Positions 51,359 through 62,859 of a stretch of DNA of 64,000 nucleotides are shown one piece after another. The position numbers and the translations under genes were made by a program. Position 1 is the stretch's first letter, and every line of letters begins with the position of its first letter. The notes below the pieces were generated by a model. That model saw only the letters and a list, made by a program, of their open reading frames with translations, was not told the origin of the DNA and made no database searches. The DNA comes from Lepidurus packardi (lineage: Eukaryota > Arthropoda > Branchiopoda > Notostraca > Triopsidae): positions 3,906,001-3,970,000 of the forward strand of contig JAKZAN010000005.1 of NCBI GenBank assembly GCA_023053545.1. The letters run 5' to 3'.

Positions 51359-54300
51359 ATGACACCTGTTAAGATAGCAGTAAGTTTTTTTTAGTTTTCC
51401 AGTATTATGTTATTATCTTTTTTTAAGTTATACATGAGTTTTTGCTTTTTTAAGAATTAGTTTTACTGTAGTAATAATGTAAGTGTTTTCCCATTTGAAG
51501 TGCTAGATGTGAGTTTTTATGTACAGTACGTGTTTATAGCATGTACTTTAAGACACTGAAAGTTTGTTAATAAGCGAATTTTATCGTTTATGTTAGAAGA
51601 TGCATCGGAAGTTTTTACATGAAATAAAATTAGCTTTAACAGTGTCTTAATGCTTAATAGGTGGTATGGATCGCGAGCATAGTGATAGCCATTAGTTACA
51701 TATCCGGAGCTCATAGCAGTACAATTAATAGACATGGTACGTTATAGTCTTCTTGTATTTGAACGGGTAAGCTAAAGTAGATCGAGTGTATCTCTTAGCA
51801 CGGTCAATAACGCCCAAACGTGACCCGCGAGGATTTCTTGACACCAAAGGACTCTGCCAAAGCGAGGGTTACTACCAAAACAAAACAGACTGCAACCAGT
51901 ATTACCGGTAGGTCATTCGGAGTTTATCTGTATACCTCGCTGCAACGGAGTATCGTTATTGTTAGGTGCGTTAACTTTTGGGATGATGGGAGATTCACGG
52001 TCTTCCAGTTTAAATGTGGAGTGATGACAGCATTTGATGAAGTTTTGTCAGTGTGTGTTAGACCTCTTGCTGCCAGACCAGCATGTCATCCAGAACAACT
52101 ATGCATGTTTTATCCACAATATCAGACGATTTCTGGTCCAAGACCAATTATGACAACTCCAGATGTGCTACGTTCAGATCCTCCCCAGGTACAACCAGCA
52201 TACCCTCCCGTGAGCGGTATGGGATCTACAAGCATGCCAACACCCCCCTTGGAGTGTGCATTCTTAAACCCTTCGCCAAATACAATCTCCATCGACAGCA
52301 GTAAAATTATATTCGTCTTTATAATTCAGTTAAACTTTACCATTGTTTGACATTAGGTGGCAAATCGACTACGGTTTATTCCCATGAATTTACTACTTAT
52401 ACGATATATTACCCATGGACACAAGGTATTTGCTATTTGGGTCTTGTTCAAAGAACTAAAATTTTAAAGCATTTTTTTTAATGCAAACTAGCTCCTTCCG
52501 ATCAAAAGTTCGTCAGACCAGGAGAAAAGGTTAAACTTGAGATTACAACCACAGTAGCGCCAGATGCTTTTGGATCAGTGACCATGATCTACGGTCAGGA
52601 TGTTGGCTTAGCTTTGGACCCCTCAGGGCCGATTATTGGAGAAGGAGAGGGTAGCATTATTAGTCAAACAGTGAATGTCCAAGAAGGTAGGCTTTTTGCT
52701 TACTTTTATGATACTCGTATTGAAAAGAGACTTGGGTTTAGGTGCAACTACAATTACGGAGACACAGATCATCGAACCCACAGAGACTGTACAGGAAGGC
52801 AGAACGACTACTCTCTATAGAACCGTACGAGTTACTAGAACTTTGGCGCCGACCCAGCTTACTTCGATTATTAGACCAACTACCATTTTCCTTAGTAACC
52901 AGGTCATTACGAGTACTGTGTACGAAACGCTGACTCTAAGGCCTCTCACTTCGTCTTTAACATACTACTCGCGACCGACCGTTACAGTCGTGAACGACGA
53001 AACTATAACCCAGACTGTTACCGAGCTTTTTACGTCGAATGATGTCAATCCAGTTTCAGATCCTTCGTATTTTACTACTACAATATTGGAACCTAGTACC
53101 TTTTTCAAAAATGATGAAATGGTGACGGAAATTGTAGAAGAAACTATAGTTTTGCAATCAAAAGATCTATTGGCTCGCCCTTCAGACTTGCCCGATTCGA
53201 TACCTCCCATCACTCGGACCTACTTGAACCCGGCAGTCATCCAAAGTCTCGGAGAGCAAGTTACATCTACGATATCGAAGACGGTCTTATTGCGCAAATA
53301 TCAGCCAACCTTAGCAACTATCGTACGACCAGAAACTGTCACCATTTCTGATCAAGTAGTAACCACTACGCGAATCCAAACCGTTACTTTACAACCTTCG
53401 ACTGGGCTTGTCACATCCATCATTAAACCAACATCAACCATACAGGACGGTTTGGAAGTCTCCACTACGGTCGTTGAAACTTACTTTGTCGAACCTAACG
53501 ACGTTTCTGAAGGAGAGCTATATGAAATTGAAGACTCCAGGATTGGAGGGACTATTGGAACTATAACGAATTTAATGGTTGACCCGAACGACAATATCCA
53601 AACTAGCCAAGTAATTTCCCCTGACCATGTTGGGCCAGGTAGCACGTTATTTTTTACATACATCCAATGGCTTACGCTTCGTCCCCAAGTTTCGACCATT
53701 TATCAAACCTCAACAATAATTCAGAACGGCTCTCCTGTAATCATAACTGTTTTGCAAAGCGAAATAGCCCCACAGATTGTCGACACAGTGCTTCGGCCTA
53801 CGAGAGTAGTTGCAGGTCCTAATGGTGAACTAGTTGTAGATTCGCAGACCGTTCAACTTACTATCACAACCATGGTTTTCATGACGAGCACCTTTCAGAT
53901 GGGTACGGAGTTGGTCACCGGAAACGTAGCCCAAGAAATCACTCTGCAAGCTAGCGATATAGTGAGACCTACAGTAGAAGTAGACTCTTCAATTACCGCC
54001 GCTCCCGTTACCCTAACTTACTTGAACTCAGAAGTCGTTGAAAGTTTTGGGCAGCTTGTTACGACTGTTACGCACAAAACAGTAGTCCTGCGCCCATATC
54101 AGCCAAGTTTAGCAACTGTTGTACGACCAACAACTGTCACCATTTCTGACCAGGTACAAACTACCATGGTAACCCAAACCGTTACTCTGCGACCTTCGAC
54201 TGGACTGGTCACATCCCTTATTAAACCAACATCTACACTTATGAACGGTTTGATAGTTTCTACTTCGGTCACTGACTTTTATCTGATGGAAACTGAAGAC

Positions 54301-56645
54301 GTGCAACAGGTTGGAGAAAACTCGTTGCAAATCGAAGGTACAAGAAATGAAGGGATCAGTGAAATTGTAACCTGGCTACAAGTTGACTCGGATGGCGATG
54401 TCATAAGCAGCCAAATAATATCACCAGAGCAAGTCCAACCAGGCAATTCGATCGTGGTTACGTACACTGAATGGCTAACACTGCGTCCTCAGATCCGGAC
54501 CATTTATAATACCGTAACTGTAACCGAGAACGGCGCCCCTGTAACCCTAACCGTTTTACAAACAGTTCAGCCCCCGCGTATCACCAGCACGATATTACGA
54601 CCAACTAAGTTGCTCGTAGGTGAAAATGGCCAAGTTACCATAGGAAGTGAAACTACAACCTTGAATCCAACTGCGTTTCAACCTATCCAAATCACAACCG
54701 TGTATAAGACTGAAACGTTAGTCAATAGTATAACAAAAACGCTTAGTGGCACGGTTGTTATCCAGGTGGTAACTTCAATTATCGTAATTCCAATCACAAG
54801 TACTGTATCTATTGAACCCGTAACTGTCACGGTTCCTGGGAATACTGTCACAGATATAGTAACACATACCGTTACGTCGGGCAGTGAATCCACTATCCGA
54901 TCCTTTCTAAGTTCCAGTCTGGAAGGCTCTATCTCATCCATTGGCAGTGAAAATAACGTTAACATGGCAACAACACCACCGTTGGCATCATCTGCTGGAC
55001 TACCCTTGACCCAACCACCTCAACCTTCAGCCGGAATTGACGGATTTGTCACGAGTCAATTTCCTCCCGCTACTTTTAGTATGATTAATTCAATGTGTTT
55101 TCCATTTTTTTGTAAATTACATCTTTATTAGGTCAGTTAACCAGTTCCATTTTTGATGGATCGACCACATATGTGATTTTGTCCCCAGCGACACAAGGTA
55201 AATAATTTCATTATTCTACTAATTCTTAGAGTTTACAAATCGTTTTGAGGTGGGGATTTCGTGGAACCGAGTAAGCCAATCCCCTTGCTGTTAACTACAA
55301 CAGTCGTGGAAGTCGATGGGGTGGTTGTTACCACTGTGTACGGGCAAAACGTTGGCCCAGGTTTGGACAGTTCAGGACCGATCGTGGGCGACGGGCCTGG
55401 TTGGATAGTAGAACAATCAACAGTACTTCGACAAGGTAGCTGTCGAGAATTAATATTGAGGAGCATCTCAAAAATATATTGTGTAATTAAGGTCTAACTA
55501 CTATTACGGAGACACAACTTATTCAACCCACCGAAGTCGTTCTAGCCAACGGCCAGCGAAGCACATCATATGGCACTGTTCGCGTTACCAGAACCTTGGC
55601 TCCTAGTTTGATTACCGCTTTGATGAGACCAACAACCGTATTTCTGGAGGATAGGGCCGTCACCCAAGCCGTCCTTCAAACTATAACGTTAAGACCAATC
55701 AAACCAGGAACTACTTACATGGTTTATGAATCCACCGGGTCTGTAAACGGCCAGCAATCGGTACAGTCGGTTACTGAGCTTTATACTGTCCCTGTTGCTC
55801 CTACGCGGCGAATTCGAGGAGCTATTACCGAAACTGTGTTTAGTACCAGTACGTTCTTATTCGAATCCCAATGGGTGACTGCGAGCATTTTAGAAACCCT
55901 TACCCTTAGTGAATCTTACGCTATGGCGTTCCCAACCCATAGCTCCTCTCAAGCGACAGCTGCAAGTTTAACATATCTGAATCCTTCCGCAATAATATCG
56001 GAAGGGCAATTTGTTTCTTCCACCCTTTTCCAGACCTTAACACTAGAACCTTTCCAACCAATTTCTTTGAAATTCCCGACGCTCTCAACGGTACTTATTG
56101 AAGGTCAGCAGGTAACAAGTACTTTAATGCGTACAGTAACTCGAGTACCGGCTGCTGGGTTTCTTAGCACTATTGTCAAACCCAAGTTCGCTGGATCACA
56201 CTCATCAGTTAACGTAACCGAAACTTATATCATCAATCCCACCCACGTCTCTTTTCAGGGAGAAATGACAGAAATCGTAGATACCGATATACTACGGGTT
56301 GGTGACAATTTTACGCTGGTTTATAATACCAAGGGTGGCATAGAAAGTAGCCAAGTAGTCCAGCCATCTGAAATCAAACCGGGGAATATTTTGAGCCTTC
56401 TGTACTGGCAAGTACTAACTTTACGACCACTAAAAGCACCCGTGCTTCGCTCAACAATTATTTCCCAGAATGGCGAACAGGTCACCTTAACACTTATGCA
56501 ATCCGAACCGGCTGTTACACAACGTATTACCGTTATCCGACCCACCACAGTTAGGGTTGATAGCAAGGGGGTCGTATCTATAGGGACTGAATCGTTTGTT
56601 CCTAACCCTAGCTATGCAACAAGATTCCTAAGGTTATTGGATTAA
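51359..56645 (+). CDS. Secreted chitin-binding (CBM14) protein with Thr/Val-rich macro-repeats
   Basis: Ten exons, 51359-51379, 51661-51736, 51799-51907, 51966-52300, 52357-52425, 52492-52686, 52742-55078, 55132-55197, 55250-55435 and 55492-56645, give 1515 residues. A split signal peptide (MTPVKIAVVWIASIVIAIS) precedes one peritrophin-A domain, C52-C64-C70-C86-C99-C109, with SEGYYQNKTDCNQYYRCV and FKCGVMTAFDE. A short Pro-rich linker follows. The remainder is almost Cys-free and built of beta-prone repeats like RPTTVTISDQVQTT and QTVTLRPSTGLV. A three-exon cassette (exons 5-7) is repeated as exons 8-10 with identical phase-1 borders: YGQDVGLALDPSGPIIGEG against YGQNVGPGLDSSGPIVGDG, and TTITETQIIEPTE against TTITETQLIQPTE. 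Within these, a roughly 265-residue unit occurs three times, starting at about 53209, 54007 and 55962. No C-terminal anchor is seen. It is probably a cuticle, gut-lining or egg-coat matrix protein (inference), and I know no name for the repeat. Confidence 0.88.
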
Positions 56646-59467
56646 AGCTCACTTCCAGCTTGGCATTATTCTTGACCTTAAACTTCCCTTTTCCGTATTT
56701 GTTTTTTTTAGCAATTTTTTTTAACAACAATGTTGTATGGCATTGCCTGTTCTAGGGGAGTTGTTTTCCCCTTTGTGAGGGACACAGGAATACGAGGGAA
56801 TGGGTATTTATTTGATAAGTAATTATTTATGTAATTGAACAAGATTACATTTGCATACGGCACATTTCGTATTTATTTAATCGTTTTTTATCAAAACATT
56901 TCATATCGTATTCGCATCAACTACTTATTGCTGACAAGTAGGGCGTCAACCACCAGATGGGACTGTAAAACAAATTGGTATTTAATTTGAATTGGTATTC
57001 GGTTGTAGGCGGTAGAACTGAAGTTGGTGGGCAGATGCGATCATTAACTTAACAAACTGTATTCATTTGCATGTCTCACAGGTTGGGCATATACTGCAGG
57101 ATCTGATTTCGCAAATTGGCCGCTGGGCAGGTCCAACATAAATTTGCAGGTAGAAAGCAATAATATTTTACTTTTTATACCGAGCTTTTGTGTACCGTCG
57201 GAAGGTTAGGATCATTAGGGATCCTAGATTCAAAAATGATTTTTATGTGTACGGTAATTAATTATTTCTATCTGTTTTGCTTTCGGAAGTGTGTATTTCC
57301 CTACACGCGATGAATCATGTTGCACTGTTCAAAATTAATGTCGCTTCTTTATTGCAAACATGCTTACTTAATTGCAGACTTAGTTTTCCCCAAGTTGGCT
57401 CTTATAAAAATATGTGCAAGTTCTGAATGATTTATTATTATTCAGATATTAATATACGAACCGTTATGTAACGCCTTGCGAATTCTTGGCCCCTTGCTTG
57501 GCACATCTTCATAGGTGACCCTGAGTTTAAATCTTGGAGAACCTACAGTACACTACTTCAAGCGACAAGGTGCACTACGGTAAGTTTTTGCTAAGTTCGT
57601 TGACCGCTCGCTGAGTTCGCTACGATCATTGATCGTTTGCTAAGGTTGTTTTTCTTTTTGGCGAGCTTATTAAAACCCGACGTTAATAATCATGTTCACT
57701 TTGGACGAACTAATAAAATCTTAATCAGATTGACAAGTTCATCTGTAAGATTATTTAGTTTAGAAAATTATATAACGTAATTATACACTACAGAGGTTAT
57801 TTATTATGTTGCCCTTACTTTACGGGAATACGAAGGAAATCTAGATATTGTTTTAGGATATTCATCCAGGATGAATCCCTTATACTACGTGAGTGTAGCT
57901 GCATAGTTCCACAAAAAATGCAGCACTATTTGTTCATTTATAGTAGGACATAAAAATTGCTTTGGACAAATTGCTTGTGTAGAATCAGAATGACTACCCT
58001 GTAATTCTACTACTTAGTAAGATGGATTAGGCAGTAGAGATGGCCATTGAACCCGGAACGACTAGTTGATTGATGACCTGCTTGCCAAGGAATATCTTAT
58101 GGCATTTTTTAATCAGAAAGGCAAAAGGAAAAAGACTGCAGACAAAGGGTTCGGGCTCTTGAATAGTAAAAAGTCACTCAAGATAATAATGTTACATTAA
58201 AATGGGATGCATTCGGGAGTTTTGGGCTGCTGACTGTCATCTTTGGTACCCCTATTTGTTTGAACGGACCTTAATGGATTGTGATCAAAGTTTTATTTTT
58301 CAAAGGTTTTCATCCCTGTCTTTATGACTATAGGGGTTTTTAAACCAGGAATCAGGGTACAATAATTTAACAACGTGGGTAAGCTTAGTTACTTGTGTTG
58401 AGTAGTGTATCTGTACAGTAATTCGTTATTTTCATAACGAGCGGCTATGATTATTTACGCGCGAGGCTTTCCCGATACGGAGGTACTTTGCGGAGATTTT
58501 TTATGGCTTTTCATCGAAACACTGCAGACCGTAGTGCAGACTACAACACTGTACACTGCGGACTACAGACTGTACCCAATTTAAATCAGTAAATCATTTT
58601 CGCTTAACCATATTATGTCCCTAACAGATGTGCTGAAACTAAGTGCGTGGATTTCAAACTTAAAAGGAAGTACACGATCTTCAGTTTTATACGTGGACCG
58701 GGGATAGCGTTTAGTGAAAGGAAGTTTGTTCTCGTTCGGTCGATCCAATATGTCCTTAAGATCAGCTAGATAGGGGTTTTCCTAATAAATCTTACCCAGG
58801 TAACTCCGAAACTTGTAGCGTCGACGCAGCTATACCAACAAAGCCAGCTATACTTGGAGCTGATCCTCCCCGAATTGAATCACCTAAAAAGGAAGCACCA
58901 TGAACGTATATAGCCACCTGCACAAATTAACTGCTTCAGAGGTTTTCTACTGTCAGGATTAATTGCATTTTCAGCAGACAAAAAGTTCCCCATTTTATAG
59001 GAAAACAAAACACAAAAGCGAGGGCACCAGGTAGGGGTTTCTTTAAACGCCTACAATTTTAATGGGGGTTTAATCCTAAGAATGGTATATTTGTAATCCC
59101 CCCAAATCGGTATTTTCCAATTCTCAAAAAAGTTCTCTTTTAGCTCCATAAATCAGCATTCACATTCTCTCATTCTTGTCTTAAATATGATTGGGTATTA
59201 ATTTTGAAGCCGTATATTTTACTTATTGATTTTTTTATTATTTTAAAAACTTTGTCCCCTGCGTACATTCACTTAAACATTCAAGACAAAATATAAAAGA
59301 ACAAAAACATGCCCAAAAACCATAGTAAGAATACACATACAAGAAACATAAGTAATCAACAATCACTTTACGAAAGTCATCGTCATACAAGACAACCATA
59401 CAACCACAGTATAAAGGTTTATACTGTGCCTTTATAACCTTTATACTGTGCATACAACCATAAAATA
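56646..59467. other. Intergenic stretch after the chitin-binding protein gene
   Basis: A/T-rich with no recognisable gene. An AATAAA occurs at 57712-57717, rather far from the stop at 56645 to be its poly(A) signal. A stretch near 58.52-58.57 kb has imperfect short repeats of the type ACTGCAGACTACA. One exon candidate is listed separately. Confidence 0.45.
58796..58917 (-). CDS. Orphan exon candidate on minus strand
   Basis: On the minus strand TTTGTGCAG precedes 40 codons (VAIYVHGASFLGD, then SIRGGSAPSIAGFVGIAAST) that end at a strong donor, CCTGG/GTAAGA. The plus strand of the same place also reads as a possible terminal exon (acceptor TTACCCAG, then SVDAAIPTKPAILGADPPRI, stop at 58901-58903). 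Only one can be real, if either is. The minus reading has the better pair of splice sites. No partner exons were found. Confidence 0.25.
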
Positions 59468-59658
59468 CTCATACACTAGACAGTTCATTAAATTTTTAAA
59501 CTACATAATAAGTTGTCATAAATTTTCTTCTTCACAATCCACCCTGCCCAACAGCATTTTGTGCATCTATTTGCCTGTATTGGCAAATAACGTTAACGAA
59601 ACGAAAAGCGATGCCAAAAGACGAATCCACAGAAAATGAAACACTGAGGCTCTTAAAG
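59468..59658 (+). repeat. Direct-repeat family copy A, left part
   Basis: From CTCATACACTAGACAGTTCA onward this matches copy B at 62399 (both include ATTTTCTTCTTCACAATCC, TATTTGCCTGTA and CGAATCCACAGAAAATGAA). The match stops near 59658 and resumes at 60834, so the copy is interrupted. Confidence 0.85.
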
Positions 59659-60833
59659 GGCAATAGCCACCAAAAACCAACCTTGTCTTATAAAAAGGAG
59701 TAAAAAAAATTGTTTTAAGTGTTATGTGTATTTTTATCATACGCGAAAATAAAACTGAGAAATTTAGAACATCAGAAACCTAAAATTCAAATCGGGCATT
59801 TTTGTCATTGGCCCAGCGCTGTCACGTAGTCCTGTGACGTCAAGTGAGGGAGTCACGGCACCCGTGTGCACCACAGACCTGTGTTTTGTGTATACGAAGT
59901 GTCATCAAAGTGAGTGAAATGGCGGAAGGTTTCGACGAGAGTGATTGTTTTTTATAGAGGCAACATTGTAGAGGATGAAGGGACGGAAGACCAGTCGTTT
60001 GTCATTCCTGTAATTGAAAGTTGTGCTCAGGCCTACCAGTTTGAGCCTTGTGAGGTTGACATGTCGGCAATGGCAGACGTAGAGCCAAGTGGCACTGGCA
60101 GTGTGAGTGTTGTTACATCACGTAGTGTTGTAACCATTTGATCTTCAAATGTAGGAGTAAATTTACGTTATGACGTTGTCTTTCTCAATAGCGGAGGTTT
60201 TACGAGGTTTGGGTGGACTTCGCAGCCCAGACACAGTTGCCGGCCTAACAAACTTTCTAGGGATAGCGGTTTTCAACAAACTCCTACCGTGACATTTTGC
60301 TCGAAATCCCATTGCTGATTGTCGGTCAACACTAGTATCAAATTGATCTTCGGTGAAATGATCACCACAGAGATACCCATTTAGTTTTCAGGTCCACGAA
60401 ATCAGTCCTAGCCCTTTGCACTTGCAAAACCCATTGCCATTTTCTTTCTGCGTCTTTTGTGAAAGTTTATATCCCTACACCAGATCTTCCACTGTTATTA
60501 CAACCGTAAGCAACACAATAGTTACCGCAATGTTTATTTGTCTTTGACGGCAGCTTACTTGCCATTATTTTAACACATAAAATTCACAAAGCACAGAGGA
60601 AGCCTAAACAAAGCCAGTGTGTACAAAGCCTCCGTAAGCCACATCTCGAATGCTGTTACCTCACTTGACGTCACGGTTTTCGCGGCGGGAAAATGGCAAA
60701 ACTTCGCAAGTCAATAACTCGGGAACGGCTTGTCAGAAAAACTCGAAACAAATTTTCATGTTCTTGTTGGAATAATATTTACAATAAGAATCCATCCAAA
60801 TATCTATATACGATCTTGTAGTCAGTTGTTCTT
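59659..60833. mobile_element. 1.2 kb insertion inside repeat copy A
   Basis: Copy B runs uninterrupted from GGGGCGCTTA to ATCAAGACTATATTTTG, but in copy A these flanks are 1175 bases apart. The inserted DNA carries a 16-base perfect inverted repeat, GTGACGTCAAGTGAGG at 59834-59849 and its complement at 60659-60674, each containing the palindrome TGACGTCA, plus a broken reading frame (next entry). No clear target duplication or long terminal repeats are visible, and the exact borders are uncertain by a few bases. Confidence 0.75.
59919..60138 (+). pseudogene. Broken gene fragment with AYQFEP motif
   Basis: An ATG opens MAEGFDESDCFL and hits a stop. A frame shifted from it continues with GTEDQSFVIPVIESCAQAYQ, then FEPCEVDMSAMADVEPSG. 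An acidic N-terminus followed by YxFEP and more acidic residues resembles the start of the repetitive P2X7R-like zinc-domain proteins that are common in transposon-rich invertebrate and fish genomes. The rest of such a protein is absent here. The assignment is tentative. Confidence 0.4.
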
Positions 60834-61095
60834 TGATCAAGACTATATTTTGTTATGGGATTTTATTGCAATGACATTTTGCGAGCCGACTAGCGGTTAG
60901 CGAGGATGGGAAACGAACAAAAATGCCTGCTTGGGTCTGCAGGCTAGTTTAGCAGACGGGAACATTCGTTGTTGGGCAACAGTTGAATTTTCCTGTTGCG
61001 GACTAGGTAGATCGAAATTCATTCTTGTCAAAAACAATTTTAGGGCTTCGGAAAATGCCGATTTTGGGGGTTTCGGATAATACCGATTTTTTTTA
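60834..61095 (+). repeat. Direct-repeat family copy A, right part
   Basis: Matches copy B from ATCAAGACTATATTTTGTT through GCGGTTAGCGAGGATGGGAA and CTGCAGGCTAG to the terminal motif TTTCGGATAATACCGATTTT. Together with the left part this copy is about 453 bases, close to the 461 of copy B. Confidence 0.85.
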
Positions 61096-61191
61096 AAAAC
61101 GACCGGCGTAGGCCTGCGCCTGTTGCCTGCATCCATTTGTACACGATGGCACTTCAGATATGTAAATAAAATAGTTAAAAGAAAAAAACAT

Positions 61192-62279
61192 TCATGTACC
61201 GAAGAAAGTAACTATAACAAAAAGGGGGGTACGTAAGGGGGGAACACAAGAGGGGAAAGTAACTGTAACAAAGTGCGAGGCACATTTGGAGGGTAGGACT
61301 TCTTGTACGTTGAAGTGCAACTTAAGGGTGCTCAGCTCCCTCAGCAAAATTGCTCTTTCTCGGTTTAGCTTGTTGTAGTGGAACAGGTGGGCAAAGTCTT
61401 GAATCAGTTGATCTTTGCAGGAACAGAATTCTGATTGAGCTTTACCGATGCGCCTAAGGTAAGATTTCGTTGGGAAATGCGTTGTCCGAATTTGTATAAT
61501 CTTTGAGATTATGTTTCTTAGGAGGTTCGTGTCACGATCCCACGATGAGAGCGAGTGACATGTATGTCTTTCAGAGGGCTTGTGGTTTCGACCCAGCGAT
61601 TTTTCCACGCCTCCATCGTCTATTCTTCGGGCCATTTCAGGGTTAGGCTTGTGGGTGATTTCTTCCAAGCAGCTACCGCCATGGTTCTTGCTCTTTCCGT
61701 GCAAGAGGTATAAACTGGATGTCTTGGCATGTCCGGCGATGTTCGGCATTGCCACCAATTTCTGGTTGCGTAGTAACGAAGTAGCGAATCCTTTAGGATT
61801 AGCGTAAGCGGTGGGAGACCCGTCTCAACCTCCAAGGCTACTGTTGGTGTAGTGTGCAGGGTACCAGTTATTATCAACATTCCCCGTCTGCATATTTGGA
61901 TGATGGGGCGTAGCCTGGAAGAGGAGACATTACACCATGCCGGGTATCCATAGCGCAACTTTGATGTGACAGTCGCCTGGAACGGTGTCCTAATCTGGGC
62001 ACATCTGATGAACTTGCTGACTTTTACTAGCTTTTGAATCCTTTGTAGGATTTGCCTACTTTGGGCTGCCATGTGTGCCACGTGTTTTGTCCACTGCAAT
62101 TTCGAGTCGTAGATCACGCCAAGGTACCTTACATCGTTCCTTGGTCGGATCGCTGTCGTTCCACAGGATAAAGTGGCTTCTTCTGGGGTTTGTTTTTTTG
62201 AGAAGTGGATAAGCTCCGTTTTATCCCTGGAAAAAATCCAGATGGAGTCTCTTCCCGAAATGCCGATCCGAAACCCCAA
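61192..62279 (-). pseudogene. Decayed non-LTR retrotransposon (LINE) reverse-transcriptase 3' fragment
   Basis: On the minus strand a frame from 62279 to 61620 encodes the end of a reverse transcriptase: DKTELIHFSKKQ, DVRYLGVIYDSKLQWTKHV, a thumb-like region with YGYPAWCNVSSSRLRPI, and ALEVETGLPPL. A second frame (61758-61192) carries the C-terminal tail with HFPTKSYLRRIGKAQ and a CSCKD...FAHLFH...ERAILL cysteine/histidine motif. A frameshift near 61.65-61.75 kb separates them, so the copy is dead. The catalytic YxDD part and the 5' end are missing. It resembles Jockey/CR1-type LINEs, but the clade is not certain. Confidence 0.8.
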
Positions 62280-62371
62280 AAATGCCGATTTGGGGGGTTT
62301 CGGATAATTCCGATTTTGGCCAATTCCGATGGCTATGGTTGGCTATCGGATAGTTCCAATAGCCAACCATA
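62266..62371. repeat. Two short inverted repeats (hairpins)
   Basis: ATCCGAAACCCC at 62266-62277 pairs with GGGGTTTCGGAT at 62294-62305. TATGGTTGGCTAT at 62334-62346 pairs with ATAGCCAACCATA at 62359-62371. They lie at the junction between the LINE fragment and repeat copy B, among several copies of the short motif GGATAATNCCGATT. Confidence 0.8.
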
Positions 62372-62398
62372 TATTCCGATAATTCCGATAATACAATG

Positions 62399-62859
62399 CT
62401 CATACACACAGTAGACAGTTCATTAAATTCTTAAAGTACATAATGTTGTCACAAATTTTCTTCTTCACAATCCGCCTAGCGCAACAACATTTCTGTGCTT
62501 CCTATTTGCCTGTAATGGCAAATTACGATAACGAAACAAAAAGCCAGGTGAAAAAACGAATCCACAGAAAATGAATCACTGGGGCGCTTAATCAAGACTA
62601 TATTTTGTTTTGGAATTTTACTGCAACGAAATTTTGCGAGCTTAACCAACCGACTAGCGGTTAGCGAGGATGGGAAACGAACAAAAACTATGCCTGCTTG
62701 TCTGCAGGCTAGCTTAGCAGACGGGAACATTCATTATTGGGCAACAATGGAATTTTCCTATTGCGGGTTAGGTGGACCATTCTTAGGTCATTCTTGTCAA
62801 CAACAATTTTTTGGGTTTCAGATAATACCGATTTGGGAGTTTATGAAAATACCGATTTA
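62399..62859 (+). repeat. Direct-repeat family copy B (uninterrupted)
   Basis: A 461-base copy, in the same orientation as copy A and clearly alignable along its whole length with scattered substitutions and small indels. It ends in two ATACCGATTT motifs. No open frame is conserved between copies, so it is probably a non-coding mobile element or the untranslated part of one. Confidence 0.85.
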
